A stretch of 7,221 bases of DNA from positions 1 through 7,221 of the forward strand of contig JARDZO010000279.1 in NCBI GenBank assembly GCA_029240815.1, in the 5' to 3' direction. The position numbers were made by a program, and so were the translations under genes. Below, one piece after another: positions 1 to 5,881 of this stretch. The notes below the pieces were generated by a model, which was not told the DNA's origin, did no database searches, and saw nothing but the letters and a program-made list of their open reading frames with translations. Source of the DNA: Brevibacillus sp. (GTDB lineage Bacteria > Bacillota > Bacilli > Brevibacillales > Brevibacillaceae). Within the stretch, counting starts at the first letter, position 1. Each line of letters begins with the position of its first letter.

Positions 1-1467
1 CGTATGGGTGTTATGTTCAACCGTACACCTGAAGGTTTGTTGGACTTCCGTCGTTTCGGGGGAACTCAACACCACCGTACAGCGTTTGCTGGTGCAACTA
101 CTGGTCAACAGCTGCTTTACGCACTGGACGAGCAAGTACGCCGCTACGAAGCGGAAGGTCTGGTAACCAAGTACGAATATTGGGATTTCCTCGGAGCCGT
201 TTTGGACGACACAGGAACCTGTAAAGGGATCACTGCACAAAACATGCGTTCCGGTGAAATTCAATCCTTCCGTGCAGATGCTGTTATTTTGGCGACTGGC
301 GGCCCTGGTATCATCTTTGGTAAATCGACGAACTCGATTATCAATACAGGTACAGCAGCATCTACTGCTTATCAACAAGGCGTTATTTATGCGAACGGCG
401 AGATGATCCAAATTCACCCGACTGCAATCCCGGGCGACGACAAACTGCGTCTGATGTCCGAGTCTGCTCGTGGTGAAGGTGGACGTGTATGGACATATAA
501 AGACGGTAAGCCTTGGTACTTCCTGGAAGAAAAATATCCAGCGTACGGTAACCTGGTACCTCGTGACATCGCGACTCGCGAAATCTTCAGTGTGTGCGTA
601 GACATGAAGCTCGGCGTGAACGGTGAAAACACGGTATACCTCGATCTGTCTCACAAAGATCCAAAAGAACTCGATGTGAAACTGGGCGGTATCATCGAGA
701 TTTATGAGAAGTTCGTAGGGGATGACCCACGCAAAGTTCCAATGAAGATCTTCCCTGCTGTTCACTACTCGATGGGCGGTATGTGGGTAGATTACAACCA
801 AATGACCAACATCCCAGGCCTGTTCGCTGCAGGTGAGTGCGATTATTCCCAACATGGTGCGAACCGTCTGGGCGCAAACTCTCTCCTGTCCGCGATCTAT
901 GGCGGTATGGTAGCTGGTCCAAAAGCGATTGAATACATGAACGGCCTGAAACAATCTGCAAATGATCTGTCTTCTACGCTCTACGAAGATTTCACCAAAC
1001 AAGAGCAAACGAAATACGATAACATCCTGAAAATGGATGGAACCGAAAATGCTTACCTGATCCACAAGGAACTGGGTGAGTGGATGACAGACAACGTAAC
1101 CGTAGTACGTTACAACGACCGTCTGCAAAGAACCGACGACAAAATCGTTGAGCTGATGGAGCGCTACAAAAACATCAACATCAACGATACGAACAAATTC
1201 AGCAATGCTGGTGCATCGTTTACCCGTCACCTGTGGAACATGCTGGTTCTGTCCCGTGCGATCACCATCGGCGCGCTAAAGCGTGACGAGAGCCGTGGTG
1301 CTCACTACAAACCAGATTTCCCAGAACGTGATGACGACAACTTCATGAAAACGACGATGGCGAAGTTCAATGCAGAAACAACTGCGCCTGAAATCTACTA
1401 CGAAGATATCGACGTTTCCCTGATCGCGCCACGTAAACGTGACTACACGTCTGAGAAAAAGCACTAA
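1..1467 (+). CDS. sdhA: Succinate dehydrogenase flavoprotein subunit, 5'-truncated by the window edge
   Basis: This is the catalytic, FAD-carrying subunit of succinate:quinone oxidoreductase (complex II). It oxidises succinate to fumarate on the cytoplasmic face of the membrane and passes electrons to SdhB. The reading frame is open from base 1, and the ATG at 4 is an internal Met, not the start. Compared from memory with the roughly 586-residue Bacillus protein, about 100 N-terminal residues are missing, including the dinucleotide-binding glycine motif and the FAD-linking His. Counting from the Met at base 4, the active-site set is present: His138 in IHPTAIPG, Glu153 and Arg156 in SESARGEGG, Arg187 in VPRDIATR, His254 in VHYSMGG and Arg288 in GANRLGANS. 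The C-terminus is complete, ending in a Lys/Arg-rich tail. sdhB starts 20 bases after the stop, so the two are surely co-transcribed, with sdhC expected upstream. The identification is very secure. Confidence 0.97.
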   Translation, partial: RMGVMFNRTPEGLLDFRRFGGTQHHRTAFAGATTGQQLLYALDEQVRRYEAEGLVTKYEYWDFLGAVLDDTGTCKGITAQNMRSGEIQSFRADAVILATGGPGIIFGKSTNSIINTGTAASTAYQQGVIYANGEMIQIHPTAIPGDDKLRLMSESARGEGGRVWTYKDGKPWYFLEEKYPAYGNLVPRDIATREIFSVCVDMKLGVNGENTVYLDLSHKDPKELDVKLGGIIEIYEKFVGDDPRKVPMKIFPAVHYSMGGMWVDYNQMTNIPGLFAAGECDYSQHGANRLGANSLLSAIYGGMVAGPKAIEYMNGLKQSANDLSSTLYEDFTKQEQTKYDNILKMDGTENAYLIHKELGEWMTDNVTVVRYNDRLQRTDDKIVELMERYKNININDTNKFSNAGASFTRHLWNMLVLSRAITIGALKRDESRGAHYKPDFPERDDDNFMKTTMAKFNAETTAPEIYYEDIDVSLIAPRKRDYTSEKKH

Positions 1468-1472
1468 AAGAT

Positions 1473-1479
1473 AGGAGGT
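1473..1479 (+). promoter_or_regulatory. Strong ribosome binding site of sdhB
   Basis: AGGAGGT lies 8 bases before the ATG at 1488, a near-perfect anti-16S match at ideal spacing. It fixes the sdhB start and suggests high translation, as expected for a respiratory enzyme subunit. Confidence 0.9.
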
Positions 1480-1487
1480 AACTGATC

Positions 1488-2237
1488 ATGGCAGAAAAAT
1501 TAGTTCACCTGATTATTACACGTCAAGATAGCCCTGACAGCACTCCGTACAAGGAAGAGTTCAAAATCCCTTACCGTCCAAACATGAACGTAATCGGTGC
1601 GCTGATGGAAATTCAACGCAATCCGTTGACCGCTCAAGGCCAAAAAACAGCTCCGGTAAACTGGGAATCGAACTGCTTGGAAGAAGTATGTGGTGCATGC
1701 TCGATGGTTATTAACGGAAGACCACGCCAAGCGTGCTCTTCGCTGATTGATAAGCTCGAACAACCGATCCGTCTGGAACCAATGAGCACATTCCCTGTAC
1801 AACGTGACTTGTCGGTAGACCGTAGCCGCATGTTCGATGCACTGAAACGGGTAAAAGCATGGGTTCCAATCGATGGTACCCATGACCTTGGTCCAGGACC
1901 ACGTATGCCGGAAGTGGATCGTCAATGGGCGTACGAGCTGTCCAAGTGCATGACTTGCGGTGTTTGTCTGGAAGCTTGCCCGAACGTAAATGCGAAATCC
2001 GACTTTATCGGTCCGTTCGCGATCTCTCAAGTACGTCTGTTCAATGAGCATCCAACAGGTAAAATGAACAGACATGAGCGTCTGGAAGCGTTGATGGAAG
2101 ATGGCGGTATCGGTGATTGCGGTAACTCGCAAAACTGCGTACAAGCTTGCCCGAAAGGCATTCCACTGACAACTTCAATCGCTCACATGAACAAAGAAAC
2201 AACCAAGCATGCTGTGAAGAAATTCTTCTTCTCGTAA
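1488..2237 (+). CDS. sdhB: Succinate dehydrogenase iron-sulfur subunit
   Basis: This 249-residue protein is the electron-transfer subunit of complex II, linking the SdhA flavin to the membrane anchor and quinone (menaquinone in most Bacillales). All cluster ligands are visible. Cys63, Cys68, Cys71 and Cys83 (CLEEVCGAC, then a Cys 12 residues on) bind the [2Fe-2S] centre. Cys154, Cys157, Cys160 and the late Cys221 fit the [4Fe-4S] centre. Cys164, Cys211 and Cys217 fit the [3Fe-4S] centre, by analogy with the E. coli enzyme. The third [2Fe-2S] ligand is Cys, where E. coli SdhB has Asp. The N-terminal ferredoxin-like domain covers about residues 1-110 and the helical bacterial-ferredoxin domain about 140-235. 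The length is normal for the Bacillus type. The ATG is set by a strong AGGAGGT 8 bases upstream. It is the last gene of the operon and is followed at once by a terminator. Confidence 0.97.
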   Translation: MAEKLVHLIITRQDSPDSTPYKEEFKIPYRPNMNVIGALMEIQRNPLTAQGQKTAPVNWESNCLEEVCGACSMVINGRPRQACSSLIDKLEQPIRLEPMSTFPVQRDLSVDRSRMFDALKRVKAWVPIDGTHDLGPGPRMPEVDRQWAYELSKCMTCGVCLEACPNVNAKSDFIGPFAISQVRLFNEHPTGKMNRHERLEALMEDGGIGDCGNSQNCVQACPKGIPLTTSIAHMNKETTKHAVKKFFFS

Positions 2238-2253
2238 TCTGTTTGGATAAAAG

Positions 2254-2291
2254 AAAGCGTGCAATCCGAATTCAGGATTGCACGCTTTTTT
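2254..2291 (+). terminator. Intrinsic terminator of the sdh operon, probably bidirectional
   Basis: An 11-bp perfect stem (GCGTGCAATCC at 2257-2267 with GGATTGCACGC at 2275-2285) has a 7-base GAATTCA loop and is followed by six T. It begins 17 bases after the sdhB stop. AAA at 2254-2256 can extend the stem into the T run. On the minus strand the same hairpin is followed by TTTCTTTT, so it could also stop transcripts coming from the MFS gene on the right. Confidence 0.93.
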
Positions 2292-2448
2292 GCACAAATG
2301 GGAAATGATAAGATTCCTATCCAGTATAAGTGCAACATAGCGAGACTTCGAACGAAAGTGAGTAAGCGAGACTTGTGCCCATTGGGTACTAAGGCTCCGC
2401 CAGAAGCTTGGCGTAGCCAAGTTTTCTAATTGGGGGGAAGGGTACGGG
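2292..2448. other. Non-coding spacer with short direct repeats and competing hairpins
   Basis: This stretch lies between two convergent genes and I see no gene in it. It has internal structure. The decamer AGCGAGACTT occurs at 2339-2348 and 2365-2374, 26 bases apart. A pseudo-palindrome, GTGCCCATTGGGTAC, spans 2375-2389. Two overlapping hairpins follow. Hairpin A pairs 2393-2402 with 2409-2418 (9 of 10 pairs). Hairpin B pairs 2404-2412 with 2416-2424 (9 pairs including one G-T, 3-base loop). The two cannot form together. Possible explanations are a dispersed intergenic repeat or a secondary terminator region. I do not recognise the family. Confidence 0.5.
2404..2425 (+). terminator. Possible secondary terminator-like hairpin (hairpin B)
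   Basis: AAGCTTGGC and GCCAAGTTT flank a GTA loop, and the right arm merges into a TTTT run. The shape resembles an intrinsic terminator for plus-strand transcripts leaking past the sdhB terminator. The T run is short, and the left arm is also claimed by the alternative hairpin at 2393-2418, so activity is uncertain. Confidence 0.3.
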
Positions 2449-3615
2449 TTAACTCGAAAGGGCTTGCTTTTGCTTCTTCATTGCGAATGAAAAGAGACAA
2501 ACGCCTAAGCCGATCGTCAGAGACAACGCAGCTCCCCACGGGTTGTAGGCAACGGTAGAGGTCGAATGAATGAGTACTCCTCCGAAAGCAGCCCCGCTCG
2601 CCAGCCCTAGTTGGATAAAGGATGTATTTACGCTAAGGAGTAGTTCGGCAGATGGAGGGGCTAGTTGGATGAGGAAGGTCTGTACGGATGGAGACAGGAA
2701 GAACAAGCTACCCATCATCAAAGCTAGTAACACGATTCCGATCAGAGGCGTGGCGCTGACGAGTGGGAGGAAAGTGAGAGAAACGACGAGTATGAGCATT
2801 GAGAAAACAATGATTTGCTTGCTGCCCCATTTGTCAGTCGCATACCCGCCGATGCGTGAACCCACTACACCGAACAAGCCAAAGATGAGCATGATCACAC
2901 CGGTTTCGGCGATATTGAAATGCAAGATCTCCACTAGATACGGTGTCACGTAGGTGTTCATGATGGAGATCCCTGTTTCCCGAAAATAGGTGAACAGAAA
3001 GGTCAGGAGCAGTACAGGATGAGTGAGAAGCTGTAGTTGCTGCCTGAACGGAACAGGAGAGCTTCCTTCCATGCGAGGGAGCAATCGAATCAGGCCAAAC
3101 AGCAGAACGACTCCGAGGATGGCGAGCAAGAGAAAGATAAGCTCCCATTTCATCCAGCTTGAAATGGCGATGCCGAGGGGGATTCCCAGCACCATGGCTG
3201 CACTGAATCCGAGGATCAGTGTACCAATTGCACTGCCCATTTTTTCCGGAGCAACTAGCCGCGAGACTGCACTGAACGAGACGACGAGGAATAAACCAGC
3301 ACTCACGCCAACAATCATGCGGGACGCAAGCAAAACAAGGAAATGAGAGCCCCAGAGCGCAAGCAAACAGCCCAGGATAAAGACGAGCAAGGAACCAATC
3401 AAGAGTCGCTTGCGCTCCATTCGAGAAGTCAAAGCGACGGCGATAGGAGTGCCTATGGCGTAGGCGAGAGAAAAAGCGGTGATGAGCTGGCCTGCAAGAG
3501 CGACGGAAATTTGCCTATCATCAGCAATGATTTGGAGAATCCCGCCGACAATTAATTCGGAAGTGGCTGTCAAAAAAACACCAAGAGTGAGTAAATAAAG
3601 GATAGAGCGGTTCAT
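2449..3615 (-). CDS. MFS efflux transporter, 12-helix DHA1/AraJ-like
   Basis: This 388-residue polytopic protein is almost entirely hydrophobic helices with short charged loops, the usual length for 12-helix drug:proton antiporters. Helix 1 carries the TSELIVGGIL signature (residues 19-28) typical of AraJ/PbuE-like exporters. Motif B-like ASRMIVGVSAG, with the helix-4 Arg, is at 97-107. Motif C-like GIPLGIAISSW is at 144-154. A long cytoplasmic loop between helices 6 and 7 is at about 178-199. The second-half motif A, GGYATDKWGSKQ, is at 256-267. The first motif A, between helices 2 and 3, is degenerate (SRMERKR), lacking the usual Gly and Asp. The ATG has AAAGGA 8 bases upstream. The gene is divergent from an HxlR regulator, an arrangement I recall at ytbD/ytcD in Bacillus subtilis, so it is probably that regulator's target. 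The substrate cannot be told: a drug, reactive electrophile, sugar or purine are all possible. Confidence 0.88.
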   Translation of the reverse strand: MNRSILYLLTLGVFLTATSELIVGGILQIIADDRQISVALAGQLITAFSLAYAIGTPIAVALTSRMERKRLLIGSLLVFILGCLLALWGSHFLVLLASRMIVGVSAGLFLVVSFSAVSRLVAPEKMGSAIGTLILGFSAAMVLGIPLGIAISSWMKWELIFLLLAILGVVLLFGLIRLLPRMEGSSPVPFRQQLQLLTHPVLLLTFLFTYFRETGISIMNTYVTPYLVEILHFNIAETGVIMLIFGLFGVVGSRIGGYATDKWGSKQIIVFSMLILVVSLTFLPLVSATPLIGIVLLALMMGSLFFLSPSVQTFLIQLAPPSAELLLSVNTSFIQLGLASGAAFGGVLIHSTSTVAYNPWGAALSLTIGLGVCLFSFAMKKQKQALSS

Positions 3616-3684
3616 GGATACCTTCCTTTCCGTTTGCGGTCATTTATCCCAAAATCAGAGGGGAACGCAAGGAGATGTGAATGA

Positions 3685-3714
3685 TTGACAGTATAAAACG
3701 CTTTATAACATAAT
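3685..3714 (+). promoter_or_regulatory. Sigma-A-like promoter reading toward hxlR
   Basis: A perfect TTGACA (3685-3690) is followed after 18 bases by CATAAT (3709-3714), five of six matches to the -10 consensus. Transcription would begin near 3721, giving a leader of about 70 bases before the GTG at 3792. That leader contains the ACTAAC/GTTAGT inverted repeat. Confidence 0.6.
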
Positions 3715-3717
3715 GTA
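3690..3717 (-). promoter_or_regulatory. Candidate promoter of the MFS gene, overlapping the hxlR promoter
   Basis: On the minus strand CTTACA (3717-3712) is followed after an 18-base spacer by TATACT (3693-3690 region, read from about 3695). An alternative is the extended -10 TGTTATAAA, whose TATAAA is 3707-3702. Either choice overlaps the plus-strand promoter, so the two genes would compete for, or share control over, the same short stretch. The matches are moderate, so this is a candidate only. Confidence 0.35.
3692..3707. promoter_or_regulatory. Inverted repeat TATAAA-N4-TTTATA within the divergent promoters
   Basis: The arms TATAAA (3692-3697) and TTTATA (3702-3707) are a perfect 6-bp inverted repeat around ACGC. 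It sits inside the spacer of the TTGACA/CATAAT promoter, an ideal place for a repressor dimer. It is AT-rich and could also be just overlapping -10 elements. Confidence 0.35.
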
Positions 3718-3754
3718 AGAAGGCAATGTATTTGGATATTGTCCTTTTAATTTG

Positions 3755-3775
3755 ACTAACTAACTTTTTGTTAGT
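3755..3775. promoter_or_regulatory. Candidate HxlR-type operator: ACTAACTAAC / GTTAGT inverted repeat
   Basis: ACTAAC (3755-3760) and GTTAGT (3770-3775) form a perfect 6-bp inverted repeat with a 9-base spacer. A second overlapping copy of the left arm, CTAAC at 3760-3764, pairs with GTTAG at 3770-3774 across TTTTT. Its position just before the regulator start suits autoregulation. HxlR-family dimers are known to bind such short spaced palindromes. The link to this particular regulator is an inference. Confidence 0.5.
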
Positions 3776-3776
3776 G

Positions 3777-3783
3777 AAAGGGG
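3777..3783 (+). promoter_or_regulatory. Ribosome binding site deciding the hxlR start
   Basis: AAAGGGG lies 8 bases before the GTG at 3792. The upstream in-frame candidates, TTG at 3768 and GTG at 3774, have no purine-rich site in front and fall inside the inverted repeat. The start is therefore placed at 3792. Confidence 0.7.
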
Positions 3784-3791
3784 TAGAATCG

Positions 3792-4148
3792 GTGGCGCAA
3801 AATCATGAGTTGAACAATGTGAATGGAGAGAATGAGTCGGAAGATTCGGGTATTTGTACGGTTTTGCGGATTCTCGGGGCAAAATGGGCGTTTCTCGTTC
3901 TCCATGAACTGCTGCAAGGGCCACAGCGATTCAACGAGCTCAAGCGAAGGGTGTCCGTTATCAAGACCCAATCGCTCACAGATACGTTGCGCCACTTGGA
4001 GCAGAATGGTCTTGTTCTCCGAGAGGTTTTCCCGACAGTACCTGTCACTGTTCAGTACTCTCTGACGGAAAAGGGGAGCGACTTCCAGAATGCATTGAAA
4101 GAGATGGAGAAATGGGTACAAAAATGGGGAAATGCCGTGGAAGAATAA
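3792..4148 (+). CDS. HxlR-family winged-helix transcriptional regulator
   Basis: From the GTG at 3792 this is a 118-residue DNA-binding protein, the usual HxlR length. The family core is clear. It opens with ICTVLRILGAKWAFLVLHEL (21-40), continues with GPQRFNELKRR (43-53) and a recognition-helix region TQSLTDTLRHLEQNGLV (59-75), then the wing with VPVTVQYSLTEKG (83-95) and a C-terminal dimerisation helix. Cys22, at the first helix, is the only cysteine. It aligns with the conserved redox-sensing Cys of YodB, CatR and HypR, so the protein may respond to quinones, disulfide stress or other electrophiles. It is divergent from the MFS gene and probably controls that gene and itself. An acidic, Asn-rich N-terminal tail of about 20 residues precedes the domain. 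The family call is secure; the inducer is inferred. Confidence 0.9.
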   Translation: MAQNHELNNVNGENESEDSGICTVLRILGAKWAFLVLHELLQGPQRFNELKRRVSVIKTQSLTDTLRHLEQNGLVLREVFPTVPVTVQYSLTEKGSDFQNALKEMEKWVQKWGNAVEE

Positions 4149-4191
4149 AGAAAAGCCAGCGACTCTATAAAAAGAGCTGCTGGCTTTTCTT
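4148..4191. terminator. Bidirectional terminator between hxlR and the DHA2 pump gene
   Basis: AAGAAAAGCCAGC at 4148-4160 pairs with GCTGGCTTTTCTT at 4179-4191, and CTC/GAG pair further in. The interior loop is A-rich. A-rich and T-rich flanks on opposite sides allow it to act in both directions. It starts on the last base of the hxlR stop codon and ends 5 bases before the stop of the convergent MFS gene, filling almost the whole 48-base gap. Confidence 0.88.
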
Positions 4192-4196
4192 ATGAT

Positions 4197-5771
4197 TTAC
4201 GCATCGACCTGTTGGGTGTCATCTGTCTTCACTGGCTTGGTTATCACAATCTTTCCGAGGAAAAACGTACAGACAGCACCGACCAGGACAAAGATCATAC
4301 CGTACAGGAAGACGTGGTGCAATGACTCCACCATGGAAGACTTCAGAATCGGCAAGAGCGTCTCGCGGATCACCGCAGGAATCTGTGCAAGTGTCTCGGG
4401 ACTGTACATCATCGAGTAGAGACTTTGTGGATTCGTGGCGATCATGGATTCCATCTGTCGTACCATATCGTGCGATTGCTCGGGGAGCTTCTCCAAATAA
4501 GGAACAAGTTTGGCGGTTAAAAGACCACTTGATTGCACGTTCATCACGGCTCCGAGAATCGTCATCCCGAACGTTCCGCCAATCTGACGGAAGAATTGGC
4601 TAGAGGAGGTCACGACACCCAGTTCAGACTTCGGGAATGACTCCTGAAGCGCAATGGTGATCAGTGGCATGACGAGACCCATGCCAAGACCAAGCACGAC
4701 CATGTAACTCATAGCGCTGAGTTTTGTGGTATCGATTCCCATACCGGAGAGCAGCCAGAACCCGATGCTCATGGCGATCATACCGATCAGCATTTGAGTA
4801 CGCATTCCGAGCTTATGCACCAATCGTCCGCCGAAGATACTGGTCAGCATCATGGACAGCATCATCGGGATCATCACAGTCCCCGACTCAGAAGCACTAA
4901 TTCCAACTACTCCTTGCATGAACAAGGGGACGAACATGATGGCACCAAACATACCCACGGACATCAGGAAGCCGATTCCGGACAGCAAGGAGAAGCTCTT
5001 GTTTTTAAAGAGGCGCAGTGGCAGGATAGGCTCGCTGACTCTGGATTCAATGAGAATGAAACTGGTCAAGAAGACGACAGCCGCAGCAAACAGCGAGAGG
5101 ATTTGCCACGATCCCCATGCATAATCCTTTCCACCGAATGTGAGCCCCAGCAAAAGACTAACGACACCGGAAATCATGGTAAACATGCCCCAGATATCAA
5201 TTTTGACAGGGCCTGTCGCTTTGTAACTTTTCAAGGCAGCGGAAATCAAGACAGTTGCAATAATCCCTACCGGCAGATTGATGTAGAAGACCCAACGCCA
5301 GTCGAGAGAATCGACGATCCACCCACCGACTTGAGGGCCCACGATCGAGGAGAGTCCAAAGATGGCACCAAATACCCCTTGCCATTTTGCCCGTTGTTCA
5401 CCGGTGAAAATATCCCCGATAATGATCATCGCCATCGGCATCATGATCCCCCCGCCAATCCCTTGCAAAGCGCGGAAGAAAATCAACTGATTCATCGTTT
5501 GGGCCATCCCGCACAGCATCGACCCTATCATGAAAATAACCAGCCCCGTTACATAGACGGATTTGCGCCCGACCATGTCAGCCAGTTTCCCGGCGATCGG
5601 TACGACAGTAGTCGAAGTCAGCATATAGGCAGTGGTCAACCAAGTCATGACCCCTAAACCACCGAGCTCACCTACAATACGGGGCATCGCAGTCCCAACA
5701 ATGGTTCCGTCCAACGCGGCAAAGAGCATCGCCACGAGTAATCCAACAATCAATAACCCTCGATTCTTCAT
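4197..5771 (-). CDS. DHA2 (EmrB/QacA-type) 14-helix multidrug efflux MFS transporter
   Basis: This is a 524-residue inner-membrane drug:proton antiporter, the normal length for the 14-helix DHA2 family. Helix 1 carries LDGTIVGTAMPRI (20-32), the Asp-containing signature of this family. Motif A GKLADMVGRKSVY is at 61-73, motif B FFRALQGIGGGIMMPMA at 98-114 and motif C GLSSIVGPQVGG at 139-150. WRWVFYINLPVGI (158-170) and SSSQFFRQIGGTFG (389-402) are further family blocks. A long extracytoplasmic loop of about 70 residues (roughly 412-485) precedes the last helix. The ATG is preceded by a modest GGAAAG at 5 bases, and an in-frame TGA lies 18 bases upstream, so no longer start exists. A MarR gene lies 110 bases upstream on the same strand, like the MdtR-MdtP (YusO-YusP) pair of B. 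subtilis. Substrates are likely hydrophobic or cationic drugs but cannot be named. Confidence 0.93.
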   Translation of the reverse strand: MKNRGLLIVGLLVAMLFAALDGTIVGTAMPRIVGELGGLGVMTWLTTAYMLTSTTVVPIAGKLADMVGRKSVYVTGLVIFMIGSMLCGMAQTMNQLIFFRALQGIGGGIMMPMAMIIIGDIFTGEQRAKWQGVFGAIFGLSSIVGPQVGGWIVDSLDWRWVFYINLPVGIIATVLISAALKSYKATGPVKIDIWGMFTMISGVVSLLLGLTFGGKDYAWGSWQILSLFAAAVVFLTSFILIESRVSEPILPLRLFKNKSFSLLSGIGFLMSVGMFGAIMFVPLFMQGVVGISASESGTVMIPMMLSMMLTSIFGGRLVHKLGMRTQMLIGMIAMSIGFWLLSGMGIDTTKLSAMSYMVVLGLGMGLVMPLITIALQESFPKSELGVVTSSSQFFRQIGGTFGMTILGAVMNVQSSGLLTAKLVPYLEKLPEQSHDMVRQMESMIATNPQSLYSMMYSPETLAQIPAVIRETLLPILKSSMVESLHHVFLYGMIFVLVGAVCTFFLGKIVITKPVKTDDTQQVDA

Positions 5772-5881
5772 TTGCTCTTTCCAATTTCAATCACTCCTAC
5801 TCTAGTTCAAAAAAACTCTTGTTGTTTAGATGAAGGGATTGGGACAGTAACAAACATAGCGTACCGAAAAGGTGAACCTGC
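5772..5881 (-). other. Spacer between marR-type gene and efflux gene
   Basis: This 110-base leader is longer than a typical operon junction. It holds a good AGGAG (minus strand, 5798-5794) that lies 22 bases from the pump ATG, too far to serve it. I found no convincing terminator. The only runs are a seven-T tract without a strong stem in front and a weak 5-bp pairing (TTGTT/AACAA). No clear promoter was found, so read-through from the MarR promoter is the simplest model. Confidence 0.5.

Noticed and set aside
1500..2144. 214-codon open frame on the minus strand opposite sdhB
   Set aside because: It lies entirely within the unmistakable sdhB gene, and its product has no recognisable motif or convincing ribosome site.
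2339..2374. Two copies of AGCGAGACTT as the start of a CRISPR array or tandem repeat
   Set aside because: There are only two copies, ten bases long, with a 16-base gap and no further units.
2375..2389. GTGCCCATTGGGTAC as a regulator binding site
   Set aside because: It lies between two convergent gene ends, far from any promoter. It is better treated as part of the structured spacer.
4794..5657. Long 287-codon open frame on the plus strand opposite the DHA2 pump
   Set aside because: The minus-strand frame carries full MFS motifs A, B and C. The antisense product is rich in His, Gln, Asp and Ser with no recognisable domain, as expected for a shadow frame.
5800..5820. T-tract GAGTTTTTTT in the marR-pump spacer as a possible terminator or attenuator
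   Set aside because: Only a weak 5-bp pairing (TTGTT/AACAA) can be drawn before it, with no GC-rich stem.
5830..5855. Short 16-codon frame (minus strand, begins MFVTVPIP) in the marR-pump spacer, as a possible leader peptide
   Set aside because: No ribosome binding site precedes its ATG, and no attenuator-like terminator follows.
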